Assembly: GCA_039654915.1 (NCBI GenBank)
Contig: CM077593.1
Location: 41,386,501-41,450,500 of the forward strand
Direction of reading: 5' to 3'
DNA: 64,000 nt
Source: Aquilaria yunnanensis
Lineage: Eukaryota > Streptophyta > Magnoliopsida > Malvales > Thymelaeaceae
Shown here piece after piece: positions 21,492 to 33,005 of this stretch. The position numbers and the translations under genes are program-made. Under the pieces are notes generated by a model. The model searched no databases, was not told the DNA's origin, and saw only the letters and a program-made list of their open reading frames with translations. Within the stretch, counting starts at the first letter, position 1, and every line of letters begins with the position of its first letter.

Positions 21492-22833
21492 TGTTAGTGT
21501 TGTGCCCAAAAGCCAATCATGAGATGATTGTATTTTTGCACATTGAGTCACGATATTTTATTAAGGCATTAATCCAGCAATTATGTTTGTTGTTTTGTTT
21601 CTGCGTAACTTAATAAACATAATTGTAACCCTAGAATAATGATATTCTTAAACGTCCCTGGTCTAGTATTATTGTGGAGCGGGTTGCAATAATACATAAT
21701 GACTAGCATATGTGGAGACTAATATGAGATATGTAGTCTACATATGGGTACAAATTGGAGAACTTGTGCACTGGACCAACCCACCATGAGAACACTACAT
21801 GGATCATTATATGAGTGTCATAAGAGATTCTCATAGTGATCATGGTATATGTAGTCCTTCGACCTAAGATCATCAAGGTTCCCTACATGTGAGTCACATA
21901 CTTTGATACTTTCCTTTGTTGCTCGTAACTGAGTGAACTTGAAGGAGGTCATTGGGTATGTCACATATCATGCAGAGGGATTTGTACGATCAAGATGGGA
22001 TTTGTCCCTCCTATGTAACGGGAGTGATATCTTCGGGCCCCTTGATAGAGTAACACTTAGAAAAATGCATGGCCGTGCTCAGATGAGTTGATATACGATA
22101 TCAATGTCTCGTGCTTAGTCTTGATATCTTGGACAAAGGGACAATGGCATATATCGGTGATGATCATAAAGGTTTAGTCGAATCATCGACAATCTTGTCA
22201 CTTGTGTAGCAATGATGTGTTGCTAGACACCGTTCATTGCTTATGATCATAAATGTGATTTATGATCATTGCCAACGTGGTAAGAGCCTATTGGGTCGCA
22301 CACACAGAGCTATTTGGATCATTAGAGTGCATGGGCTAATAATTTGGGTTTTGGTTTCACAATAATTTCGTATTAATAATGGGCCCAATAGTTGAGCCAT
22401 TATTAAGCCCGAAATTAAAGCCTAATTGGATTAGGGCTTTGAAACCTATTAGGCCTGGAAGTTGAGTCTCACTATAAATACAACTTCTAGTGAGAAATTT
22501 GCAGGTCTCCTTGCCCTAGCCTCCCAAAAGGACGGCCGCACTCTTCTCTTGCAATTCCTTGGAGGACGTAAGCTAGTACTGCGAGCGCAAGAGAAACGCA
22601 TCTGCCGGGACGTGGTGAAAGTGTGGTGATCTCGAGAGGCTCGTGTGGATATCATAGAGGGCCTGAACACGTCAACTGTTCAGGTTTTGTGATTCAACTC
22701 TACAGTTGAGTGAGAGATCTCAACCGAAAATTAGGTATAAAAATTTTTGAACACCCGGTTTACCCCGTTTCACTTGGATCCTGGAGGGTTTCGGTTAAAT
22801 TCGGCTGCGCTGTTTGGCTCTCGGAACCCATCA
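21492..22833 (+). repeat. Copia 5' LTR with 74-bp deletion
   Basis: The LTR is 1342 bp, against 1416 bp for its partner. The missing 74 bases correspond to 28805-28878 of the 3' LTR and lie between two copies of ATGTC, one of which remains near 22104-22108. The TATA box is TATAAATA at 22473-22480. Confidence 0.95.
22473..22480 (+). promoter_or_regulatory. TATA box of copia 5' LTR
   Basis: TATAAATA lies about 350 bases before the LTR end and is kept in the solo copies. The 3' LTR has TATAAATT at 29243-29250. Confidence 0.65.
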
Positions 22834-22834
22834 G

Positions 22835-22846
22835 TGGTATCAGAGC
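22835..22846 (+). other. Copia primer-binding site (tRNA-iMet)
   Basis: TGGTATCAGAGC begins one base after the LTR end. It is the complement of the 3' end of initiator methionine tRNA, the usual plant copia primer. Confidence 0.95.
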
Positions 22847-24224
22847 TACTGGTGAAACCTTAAATCGAGATTGATGTTGAATCGCATGATGTTATGTGTT
22901 CGGTTGCTTTTCTGCCATGATTAATTAGATTGATTCATGATGCATGAAACCGGAACTCGTAATGAACATATGACGTATATGTAGAAACGACACTAATTGG
23001 TTAATGAGATTAAGCCGAAATTGATTGGTATGAGATACCTATATGGAGTAGGATTCTTGCAATAGTTGCAAAAACCCTAGCTTGGTTCGGATTCGGCCTA
23101 TTCGGTCACCGAAAGTAAGGTATTTTTGGTTCAAATTTTTGGAACCATCGCCTGCTGATCGGCCAGCGGGACCGCCGTATGCGAAGCGCCACATAAATAA
23201 AAACTGGTTAATCAACTCGCAAAAATTGGAATGCATCTTTGTTGAATGAGATTTGACATGATGTGCTGATTGGTGTTTGAAGCATGGTGCATGGTTATAG
23301 CTCTTGATTGGTTGTACTTGTAAACACGGCCTGCGAGTCGTGCCTTTTCTTATCACTCTCATTCTACATTCTCTTCTCACCTTACTCCCCTTGAATGTAA
23401 CTCGAGGTTTCTATTATTGATGTAATGGTGCATTATGGGATCATGCAAGGTGATATGTCCAAGGATCATCCAAGGTGGTATGTCCAAGGAGGTGACAACA
23501 AAAGGGCAGCCAAGAATGGAAGAGAAGGAGCTTGTGAAGACTCTTTTCTTTTCTTAGGCTTTTATGATATTCTCATCGGCTTGAGAATATCGCATAGTTT
23601 GGGCTATAACCATGTCACGTTTACTTTCTTAAAAGCATGAGATGCATGTTTTATATTTGTATGTGATGCATGTATAAGACAACCGGAGATAACAAATTGG
23701 TGAGATCAAACGAAAAATCCCTCAAACAAATATTAAGTCATCAAATGTGATGCCTTCCAAATGTTGGCACTCGTCAAGACTTTGATCAACATTAGGTGGG
23801 TTTGCCAAAGCAAAGCACCTATGTTCATCTTGGTAAGGCGCGATGGGATAATAGTGATATCCAAATTGCTAACTTTGGGTCCGACTTAACTAAGTCATCC
23901 TAATAGGATTAGGGACTTAGAGGCATAGAGTTGGGCTTAAGCTCATGGGATGAGCTTGGACAGGTGTTGTTCACCCAACTATCCAAGAGTTGCATAAGAT
24001 GTAATTGGCAAAGAGTTGCCTACCTAAATAGTTGTAACTTGAGAGAAAAGACAAAGCTGACTCAGGTTGTGGTCAAATATGGATCTTGGCGCAGAGGTGT
24101 TCCGAAATAATGTCGAGGGTTATTATTTTTAGGAAAATAGTGGGAGTATCGTTTAATAAAAGTCCTTATTAAATGAATTAAAATACATGACTCTTACACT
24201 GCATATTTACTGTTGTAGATAACC
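22847..24224 (+). other. Copia untranslated leader
   Basis: About 1.4 kb lies between the primer site and the gag ATG, long for this superfamily. The open frames in it on both strands are short and show no recognisable domain. Confidence 0.6.
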
Positions 24225-25070
24225 ATGGCACAAAACACATCGACACTTTCGTTGCGATCGATCCTTGAGAAGGAAAAACTGAATGGGACCTACTTTCTCA
24301 AATGGTACCCAAACTTGAGGATAGTCCTCAAACAAGAGAGAAAGGCTTATGTCCTAGAGCAGCCCATTCCGAATGAGCTTGCTGCCACTACTCCAAGAGC
24401 TGAAAGGGATGCTCACAAGAAGCATTCTAATGATGCTTTGGATGTTGCATGCCTTATGCTTATTACCATGGAATCTGAGCTTCAGAAGCAACATGAGAAC
24501 ATGGGGGCGTTCGATATGATCGAACATCTCAAAATGCTTTTCCAAGAGCAAGCTAGGCATGAGAGGTTTGAGACCTCTAAGGCATTGTTTCAGTGCAAGA
24601 TGTCTGAGAGAAGTCCCATGGGTCCTCATGTGCTCAAGATGATTGGGTACATTGAGAATCTTGAGAATTTGGGATTTGCTCTTCAGAAAGAGTTGGCTAT
24701 TGATGTAGTCTTGTAATCGTTGCCTGAAAGCTACAGTCAGTTCGTCATGAACTATAACATGAACGACCTAGATAAGTCCCTCCCTGAATTGCTCAACATG
24801 TTAAGAGCTGCTGAGCAAAACCTTAAGAAGGCTAAGCCCATTTTGATGGTTCAAAAGGGCAAGGGAAAGGGAAAAGCCAACAAAAAGAAGGATAAAGCTA
24901 ATGGAAAGTCTAATGCTAATTCTTCTTCAGCTGCACTGAAACCAAAGGGTGGTGTGGCAAAGGAAGGGGAGTGTTTCCATTGTAAGCAACCTGGACACTG
25001 GAAGTGCAACTGCAAGCTCTATCTTGAAGAACTTGATAAGGAAAAAGGAAGTAAGACTTCCACTTCAGGT
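24225..25070 (+). pseudogene. Copia gag, one in-frame stop
   Basis: The frame starts at ATG 24225 (MAQNTSTLSLRSIL) and encodes the capsid and nucleocapsid that form the particle. A UBN2-type gag region covers about residues 20-220. A TAA at 24714-24716 replaces what is a glutamine codon in related elements. After the stop the same frame resumes. The nucleocapsid zinc knuckle at 24972-25013 reads CFHCKQPGHWKCNC, keeping the C-x2-C-x4-H-x4-C spacing. It is followed by the protease without a frame change, as expected for a single polyprotein. Confidence 0.9.
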
Positions 25071-25523
25071 ATTCTTGTTATAGAGGCTAACTTTTCTACT
25101 TCCTTATCTTGGGTATTGGATACTAGATGTGGATCTCACATTTGTGCAAATGTGCAGGATCTAAACAGAAGTAAAAGATTGGCCCGAGGTGAAGTGGACC
25201 TACGTGTTGGAAATGGAGCAAGGGTTGCTGCCTTAGCCGTAGGGACTTATGTTCTCACTTTACCTAGTGGATTAGTTTTAGAATTAGAAAACTGCTACTT
25301 TGTGCCTACTATTAGTAGAAATTTGATTTCTGTTTCTTGTTTGGACAAGAAAGATTTTTCATTTATTATAAAGGAAAAATGTTGTTCAATTTATTTGAAT
25401 GAAATCTTTTATGGTAGTGCTCAACTTAGCAATGGGTTGTATGTTCTAGACCTTGAAGATCCAATCTATAATGTGAATACCAAAAAGGTCAGATTAAATG
25501 ATTCAAACCCGACCTATCTCTAG
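25071..25523 (+). pseudogene. Copia aspartic protease, catalytic motif altered
   Basis: The domain continues in frame from gag and would cleave the polyprotein. The active site reads WVLDTRCGSHIC at 25110-25145. The usual Asp-Thr/Ser-Gly is Asp-Thr-Arg, from GGA to AGA at 25125-25127. Downstream blocks LVLELENCYFVP and NLISVSCLDKK are typical. The segment ends at TAG 25521-25523, where related elements have tryptophan. The arginine alone should abolish activity. Confidence 0.88.
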
Positions 25524-26499
25524 CACTGTCGCTTGGGCCATATAAATGAGACCCGCATATCCAAGCTCCATAAGGATGGACTCTTGGACTCATTTGATTT
25601 TGAATCATATGAGACATGTGAGTCATGTTTGTTGGGCAAGATGACCAAAGCCCCATTCACAGGGCAAAGTGAAAGGACTAATGACTTACTAGGACTCATA
25701 CATAGTGATGTATATGGCCCTATGTCTACACAAGCTAGAGGAGGTTTCTAATACTTCATTACTTTCACTGATGACTTCAGTAGATATGGCTATGTGTATC
25801 TCATGAGACACAAGTCAGAATCCTTTGAAAAGTTCAAAGAATTCAAGAATGAAGTAAAGAATCAACTTGGGAAGAGTATTAAAGTGCTTCGATCAGATCG
25901 AGGTGGAGAGTACTTGGATCGAGAATTCCTTGACTATCTGAAGGAGTGTGGTATAGTATCACAACTCACTCCACTAGGTACACCTCAATGGAATGGTGTA
26001 TCTGAAAGGAGAAATCGAACTCTGTTAGACATGGTTCGCTCTATGATGAGTCAAGCTGACCTTCCAAACTCCTTTTGGGGACATGCTCTAGAGACAGCTG
26101 CTTTTACGCTAAACCGAGTTCCATTTAAATCGGTTCAAAAGACACCATATGAGATATGGAGTGGGAGGCGTCCCAATTTGTCTTTTATGAAGATTTGGCG
26201 CTGTGACGCTTATGTGAAACGTCAATCCTCTGACAAACTAGGGCCCAAATCTAAAAAATGCCTTTTTGTTGGGTATCCCAAAGAAACAAAGGGTTACTAT
26301 TTCTACAATCCTTCTGAGCAAAAAAGTGTTTGTTGCTCAAACTGGTGTCTTTTTGGAGAAAGAGTTTATCTCTAAAGGAACTAGTGGGAGGAAAGTAGAA
26401 CTTGAAGAAATTCAAGAACAACAAGGAGACATTGAATCTGAAATGGAACCTGAACAGACACCGCAAGATGTTGTTCAAGAGTTTGTTCCTGTAGCATAG
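25524..26499 (+). pseudogene. Copia integrase, stop and frameshift
   Basis: This domain inserts element DNA into the genome. The zinc-binding HHCC region reads HCRLGHIN and then CESCLLGK. Catalytic acidic residues are visible: Asp in IHSDVYGP, Asp in LRSDRGGEY, Glu in GVSERRNRT. A TAA at 25749-25751 interrupts the frame between the first and second acidic blocks. One extra A in the six-A run at 26320-26325 shifts the frame. The downstream frame continues with FVAQTGVFLEKEF. The segment ends at TAG 26497-26499. Confidence 0.88.
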
Positions 26500-27246
26500 A
26501 GCCCACGTAGGACTGGTAGGATTCGGCGTGAGCCCGAGAGATATGGATTTCTCGTGACTCACACCGGTGATGTGATGCTCATGGATCAGGATAAGCCCAC
26601 AACCTAGCAGCAAGCTATGTCGGGGCCTGACTTTGAGAAGTGGCTAGTGGCCATGGAATCCGAGATGGAATCCATGTATGAAAACCAAGTATGGACTTTG
26701 GTTGACCCACCTGAAGGGGTAAAACCCATAGGGTGCAAATGGGTTTTCAAGAAGAAAACTGACATGGATGGTAATGTGATTACCTTTAAGGGACGATTGG
26801 TTGCAAAAGGTTTCAAGCAAATTCATGGTATTGACTATGATGAAACTTTTTCACCAGTTGCTATGCTTAAATCCATCTGGATTTTGTTTGCTATTGCTGC
26901 ACACTATGATTATGAGATATGGAAAATGGATGTCAAAACTGCATTCCTAAATGGAAAGTTACTTGAGGATGTGTACATGACACAACCTGAGGGTTTTTTC
27001 ACTCCTGAGAATGCCAATAAAGTGTGCAAGTTGCAAAGGTCCATTTATGGACTGAAGCAAGCTTCTCGAAGTTGGAATCTTCATTTTGATGATGCTATCA
27101 AAGAGTTTGGTTTTATCAAAAATGAAGATGAACCTTGTGTCTACAAGAAGGTTAGTGGGAGCGCTATTGTCTTCTTGGTGTTGTATGTAGATGACATACT
27201 ACTCATCGGGAATGACATTCCTGAGCTACAGTCTGTGAAGTCCTAG
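26500..27246 (+). pseudogene. Copia reverse transcriptase
   Basis: The RT domain (RVT_2 type) runs from GPDFEKWLVAMESEM. It carries WVFKKKTD, RLVAKGF, the first catalytic Asp in KMDVKTAFLNG and the catalytic YVDD at 27184-27195. A TAG near 26606 lies just before ATG 26617, and another TAG at 27244-27246 replaces a tryptophan codon. Between those stops the 209-codon frame is clean. The RT core itself appears intact. Confidence 0.92.
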
Positions 27247-28173
27247 TTAGGGAAATGTTTCTCTATGAAGGACTTGGGTGAAGCAGCCTATGTGTTAGGC
27301 ATCAGGATCTGTAGAGATAGATCTAGAAAGCTTTTTAGCCTAAGTCAAAGTACATATATTGACAAGGTGCTAAAGAGGTTTAGCATGCAAGATTCCAAAA
27401 AAGGATTCTTGCCCATGTCACATGGTTTCACTCTTTCTAGATCTCAGTGTCCGAGTACAACCAAGGAGAAAGAGCGCATGAGTAAGATTTTGTATGCCTC
27501 AGCAGTTGGATCTATCATGTATGCCATGATATGTACTCGTCCCGATGTCTCATATGCTTTGAGCATGACGAGTAGGAACCAATCAAACCCCGGTGAGAGT
27601 CACTGGACAGCTGTTAAGAACATCCTTAGGTACTTACGAAGGACTAAGGATGCATTCTTGGTCTTTGGAGGTGAAGATGAGCTCGTTGTAAGGGGTTACA
27701 TCGATGCAAGCTTCCAATCCAATAAGGATGACTTTAGATCGCAATCTGGCTATGTGCTTTGTATTGGTGGTGGTGCTGTGAGCTGGAAGAGTTCAAAGCA
27801 AGAGACAGTAGCTGACTCTAGAACAGAATCTGAGTACATTGCCGCCTCTGATGCTGCGAAAGAGGCAGTTTGGATCAAGAAGTTCATCACTGAACTTGGA
27901 GTGGTTCCAAGCATTGTCGACCCGATAGAGCTCTATTGTGACAACAATGGAGCAATCGCACAAGCTAAGGAACTTCGATTTCACCAGCGATCCAAACATA
28001 TACTCCGACGCTATCATCTTATCAGGGAGATCATCGAGAGGGGTGATGTAAGGATATGCAGGACTTCGATAGACAGCAACATTGCTGATCCACTGACAAA
28101 ACCCCTTACACAGCAAAAGCATGATAACCATTCTAGGTCCGTTGGTATTAGATACATGGATGATTGGCTTTAG
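27247..28173 (+). pseudogene. Copia RT thumb and RNase H
   Basis: The frame continues after the TAG as LGKCFSMKDLGEA, the RT connection, and then RNase H. RNase H blocks are clear: GYIDASFQSNKDDFRSQSG with the first catalytic Asp, then SRTESEYIAASDA with Glu, then LYCDNNGAIAQAKE with Asp. The frame closes at TAG 28171-28173, 14 bases before the 3' LTR, as usual for copia. Confidence 0.93.
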
Positions 28174-28176
28174 TGC

Positions 28177-28187
28177 AAGTGGGAGAT
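28177..28187 (+). other. Copia polypurine tract
   Basis: AAGTGGGAGAT directly precedes the 3' LTR (TGTTAG at 28188). It primes plus-strand DNA synthesis. Confidence 0.85.
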
Positions 28188-29603
28188 TGTTAGTGTTGTG
28201 CCCAAAAGCCAATCATGAGATGATTGTATTTTTGCACATTGAGTCATGATATTTTATTAAGGCATTAATCCAGCAATTATGTTTGTTGTTTTGTTTCTGT
28301 GTAACTTAATAAACATAATTGTAACCCTAGAATAATGATATTCTTAAACATCCTTGGTCTAGTATTATTGTGGAGCGGGTTGCAATAATACATAACGACT
28401 AGCATATGTGGAGACTAATATAAGATATGTAGTCTACATATGGGTACAAGTTGGAGAACTTGTGTACTGGACAGACCCACCATGAGAACACTACATGGAT
28501 CGTTATATGAGTGTCATAAGTGATTCTCATAGTGATCATGGTATATGTAGTCCTTCGACCTAAGATCATCAAGGTTCCCTACATGTGAGTCACATACTTT
28601 GATACTTTCCTTTGTTACTCGTAACTGAGTGAACTTGAAGGAGGTCATTGGGTACGTCACATATCATGCGGAGGGATTTGTACGATCAAGATGGGATTTG
28701 TCCCTCCTATGTAATGGGAGTGATATCTTCGGGCCCCTTGATAGAGTAAGACTTAGAAAAATGCATGGCCATGCTCGGATGAGTTGATATACGATATCAA
28801 TGTCATCAGTTTAAGTTGATGTACTCGGTAATCAAGAAACCAAAGATTGGGCTATACGAGAGTGACACATTCCATGTCTCGTGCTTAGTCTTGATATCTT
28901 GGACAAAGGGACAATGGCATATATCGGTGATGATCATAAAGGTTTAGTCGAATCATCGACAATCTTGTCACTTGGGTAGCAATGATGTGTTGCTAGACAC
29001 CACTCATTGCTTATGATCATAAATGTGATTTATGATCATTGCCAACGTGGTAAGAGCCTATTGGGTCGCACACACAGAGCTATTTGGATCATTAGAGTGC
29101 ATGGGCTAATAATTTGGGTTTTGGTTTCACAATAATTTCGTATTAATAATGGGCCCAATAGTTGAGCCATTATTAAGCCCGAAATTAAAGCCTAATTGGA
29201 TTAGGGCTTTGAAACCTATTAGGCCTGGAAGTTGAGTCTCACTATAAATTCAACTTCTAGTGAGAAATTCGCAGGTCTCCTTGCCCTAGCCTCCCAAAAG
29301 GACAGCCGCACTCTTCTCTTGCAATTCCTTGGAGGACGCAAGCTAGTACTGCGATCGCAAGAGAAACGCATCTGTCGGGACGTGGTGGAAGCGTGGTGAT
29401 CCCGAGAGGCTCGTGTTGATTCCATAGAGAGCCTAAACACGTCAACTATTCAGGTTTTGTGATTCGACTCTACAGTTGAGTGAGAGATCTCAACCGAAAA
29501 TTAGGTATAAAAATTTTCGAACACCCGGTTTACCTTGTTTCACTTGGATCCTAGAGGGTTTCGGTTAAATTTCGCTGCGCTGTTTGGCTCTCGAAACCCA
29601 TCA
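28188..29603 (+). repeat. Copia 3' LTR
   Basis: This is the full-length 1416-bp LTR, TGTTAG to CCATCA. It retains the 74 bases missing from the 5' LTR. Confidence 0.96.
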
Positions 29604-29909
29604 AGGCTCAGGTCCTTGGCGATGATAATCTCGAGGATATGTCCCGAAGGTGGTCTAAATAATAACCAAAGGCGGGCTTAGGCACGTGGAGTCATTCCGT
29701 GGTTATCCTCAGGAGGAGTGATGACCCTTTATGACTGAAGTTGGTCTGACGTGTCCCCCGAAGGCGACGCTTATCCGGCTTGTCCGAGGGTGCTTGAGGC
29801 CCTCTCTTTGCTGAGGTTTGGTCGCCTGTTCCTGACGAAAGGTGATGTGTTGGCCCACGATGATGTATACGCGTGAGATCCTTCAGGGGCGATTGCCCTT
29901 CGGCTATCA

Positions 29910-29922
29910 TATGCCCCCCTTA
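29910..29922 (-). other. Tat-1 polypurine tract
   Basis: On the minus strand TAAGGGGGGCATA lies directly upstream of the 3' LTR start TGATAGCC. It marks this LTR as the 3' one and confirms element orientation. Confidence 0.85.
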
Positions 29923-30256
29923 GAAAAATTGAAGACGCGTCTTCGGTTTGGGAGGCTCTCGGGAACTCTTTGGAGTTCGAGCGATGTTCCTGGCACTTCT
30001 GTCGAGGCCTTTGTTAGAGGTGTGTGATTCCACTGTCCTCCCTGTCAGTGACTCGCTTCGTCTTATCATTCAGACGGACGTGTCACTTTAGGAAGCGTTA
30101 TATAGGTTTGCCAGTTGTCAGGGGCGTGCCCTCATTTCTCGCATCAGCTTACATGTGGCTGTTGATGGATGGCGAGTAGTTACGTTGGTTGTGTTAATTG
30201 CGTCTCTTCGCCTTCGAGGGGCAATAATGATGATGCTTCGCTTACCCCCTTCGGTC
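29923..30256. other. Tat-1 region between 3' LTR and antisense promoter
   Basis: No coding frame is recognised. By position it should hold upstream control sequence of the antisense gene whose TATA box starts at 30257. Confidence 0.5.
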
Positions 30257-30264
30257 TATATAAG
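30257..30264 (+). promoter_or_regulatory. TATA box of the Tat-1 antisense gene
   Basis: TATATAAG on the plus strand is followed by a pyrimidine-rich leader (about 30280-30540), as in plant core promoters. After removing the Del LTR insertion, the box lies about 300 bases before the ATG at 33006. Tat-2 has the same arrangement at 7626. Confidence 0.6.
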
Positions 30265-30541
30265 CACCTCTCGCTTCATTTCTTTTCACACTATTTTCTT
30301 TTGCTCTCATCTGCTCTAGAGCTCTCTCTCGTCTTTTTCCTTCTTCCGGCAGCGGTTTCAACGGCGGAGCGATTTCCGACAACCCTCACGACGGTGTCCA
30401 GAAACCCATATTTCGATAAAACCTTCGGTGGGTGTTTCCTTCTGTAGCTCTCTTTTTTTTTTTCTTCCGAGGTTGTTTTTCCGAAGTTCTTGTTTTTCAG
30501 AAGTCATTCTATTCTCTTCCTCCATTTTTCCCGAGGTCGCC

Positions 30542-32982
30542 TGACACGATCCCCGTGCCCCTGCTCAGGATACCCTGTGAGCGTTTGTCTCATGGTGGAT
30601 TGTAATTGGCTAGCTGGTTATGTGTGTGGATTAAATCCAATGCTACTAGTTGATTAACCTAGAAATGCAATATGTATGCACTTATGCTTTGACTTGGTTT
30701 ATTAAAACCATCAAACATTTAATCATTTAGACATTTAGCCGGCTAAGTAAAATTCTATATAAATAAATACAAAATGCCAAAGCAGATCAAAATCAACCTT
30801 TGAGTGATTAACTACACATACACCGCTCGTGAAAGCATTTATACATAAGTAATTAATGCTCTCACCCAGAGAACAATCCCCTGAGTCAAGGACTCTTTAT
30901 AACATAAATACTGGAGGCAAAATAAAGTACTGTATCAAAGTACAAGACTTTACTGAGATCTTTTACCCTAGCTCCCACTTTGGACTCCTGTCCCAGTGGC
31001 GAGTCTCACAAGTCCTTTGCCAAGTGCTACTAGGCTCTGCAGCCAAAGGAAGAAGCAAGTTAGTACCACAGCCTGAACAACAGACCAACTAAACACTTAA
31101 GCAAGCTAGAAACTTAAAGTTTCTCAACTACCGTACCTTTACAGACAAAAAGGTACTACCGTGATAATCCTCAGCGATTATCCGGTCCTGTTACTCCAGA
31201 CTCTGCATAACAAACAGGGAGTGAGAATTCAACATTCTCAGTAAGGGTCTTCGATGTACCTGCAAGAAAAAAGCTAGGACTCTGGCTGCGAGCTCACACA
31301 GCATGAGGGTACTAGTCATATATATATATACTAGGTCGGTAGACCTCTCCTCAAGTAGTCCTCTGTATCAGGCCAAGTGCAATCACTTAGCAACCTGACA
31401 CATATGGCCCAAGGGCGAACCTTAGCAAGCCCCAAACAATCATAAAACCTCTCACCTAATTGTTATGCAGGGGAATTTATGACGGGACTTGTAGACTAGG
31501 CCGCAGGGCCTCTTTGATGTAAACTAGATGAACAAGGTTTCGCCTCGTGGCCTCGTGGCTCCGGCACGGCTAGGCCGACGAGGGTTCTAAACCTCTCACC
31601 TGAGCTATTGATAGCTAATTAAGTTCAATTGCAACATTTGTTTCCTTACTTGTTGCCTAAGCAACTTACTTACCTCAAACAGTTCAAGAAAACTCATACT
31701 TCCGGTGGGACTTTCGGAAGTCTCGGAGTACCATCGGGATCCTCGGACCCTTAGGCACGTTCCGAACCTTCCGTAGTCTCGGTCGGGTCAACGCAGCAAA
31801 AAGTCAAACCCCCCATTTTTAGGTGTTGGCGCCGCGTCGCCAAAGGCAAAAGGAATTGGCGACGCGTCGCCAACGAACAAACGTTCTGTGAACAAAAATT
31901 GGATTGGCGACGCGTCGCCAGTTTTCGGGCCAATTGGCGCCGCGTCGCCAATTCTGCAGAAATGCAGAATTTGGCCGTTTGCTGCTATGAACTTTGGCAA
32001 CCAAATACATATAGCAAACATGCATCAAAAGTTACCAAATTTCATACACATGAAGTACATGTTGCAAGGAACAAAACCAACTATCAAAGCTAAACTATGA
32101 TGCATTAGAAACATCAAACCAATCCTTCGAACATAGCTAGTCTATCATAATTCCCAAAACGTTTCTTCATACCATACCCAAAAATTACTCAACTTTCTCA
32201 ATCCATTTCAATCCAAAAGCAATCCAACAACTTAAAAACACTTTCTCCCTTACCTTAACACCAAGAACAAGCAAGAATTCGAACCCTTCCTCTTCCAAAC
32301 AAGCTTCCAAAGTTCTACACAAAACCATACCAAAACAAAGCTCTAAAACATCAAAAACACATCTTTCAACCAAAACCCAAGCTTCCAATCAACCAAATAA
32401 CATGAATTCAATCAAGAACATAACTCATACCTCGTTCAAAAACAGGGGATGGAGAAAAACGCCCTTTCAAGCTTCAAAAACATGGATTCAAGCTTGAAAA
32501 TCACTTCTCCAAGCTTGAACATCCTTAATTGCGCCTCTTGACACCAAGATCACTTGATTCCAAGTTCAATTTGAGAGAGAAATGAGTGAGGGAAGCTTAA
32601 GAACGTGTTAATGGGAGCTTCTCCCCCTCTTTCCCTTCTTAAACCCTCACTTAGCAACCAAGATCACCAAGGTTTCAAGTTAAGTGCAATTAGGTCCCCC
32701 ATCTTTGTAACTTAACAATTCTTGATTAAATTCTTGTCTATTTGTTGAGTTTGAATTAAGGTTAAAAGTTACGTTCTAAAAATTCATTTTAAAACACTCG
32801 GGACTCATCCCGGCCACTCAGGGTGCAAAATTACCATTTTGCCCCTGAACTTAGTTCAGAGCTTTATTCTTGTCGGAACTTAGTGAACTTTGGCAAACTT
32901 CTTAATTCTTGCTAGGCAAACTTAAATTAAACTTCTACACTAAATTCTAAAGTCCTTACCTCCCACTAGAAGGGCCGTAACA
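30542..32982 (-). mobile_element. Solo LTR, Del/Tekay-like, in antisense-gene leader
   Basis: The 2441-bp LTR is in minus orientation (TGTTACGGCCC to ATCGTGTCA on that strand). A perfect duplication TCGCC lies at 30537-30541 and 32983-32987. It shares the TACTGAGAATG...ATTCTCAC and GGGGCAAAATGGT landmarks with the other two Del LTRs. It separates the TATA box of the antisense gene from its start codon by 2.4 kb. The element contains a palindrome array and a TA microsatellite near 31318. Its short open frames are not coding. Confidence 0.9.
31826..31951. repeat. Four copies of an 18-bp palindrome in the Del LTR
   Basis: TTGGCGACGCGTCGCCAA is a perfect palindrome at 31856-31873. Near-identical copies lie at 31826-31843, 31904-31921 and 31934-31951. 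All keep the CGCGTCGCCA half. Spacing is irregular (30, 48 and 30 bases). Confidence 0.95.
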
Positions 32983-33005
32983 TCGCCCTTCTTCTTTCTA
33001 AAAAA

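Larger units (their letters stand above)
21492..29603 (+). mobile_element. Full-length Ty1/copia element with 1.4-kb LTRs
   Basis: This 8112-bp plus-strand element has LTRs at 21492-22833 and 28188-29603 and a perfect duplication AGGCT at 21487-21491 and 29604-29608. It has a tRNA-iMet primer-binding site, a polypurine tract, and gag, protease, integrase, RT and RNase H in copia order. The polyprotein frame is almost continuous but is broken by six in-frame stops and one frameshift. Domain similarity suggests the Tork/Angela side of copia, which I cannot verify here. It is the only complete copy of the family in the window; four others are solo LTRs. Confidence 0.96.
20891..29909 (-). repeat. 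Tat-1 3' LTR, split by a copia element
   Basis: The LTR consists of 20891-21491 and 29609-29909, about 902 bp when joined, against 918 bp for the 5' LTR. The difference is mostly a 16-base gap near 21460. The copia insertion carries its own duplication AGGCT. The ATG that begins gag in the 5' LTR is ATA here. Confidence 0.92.
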
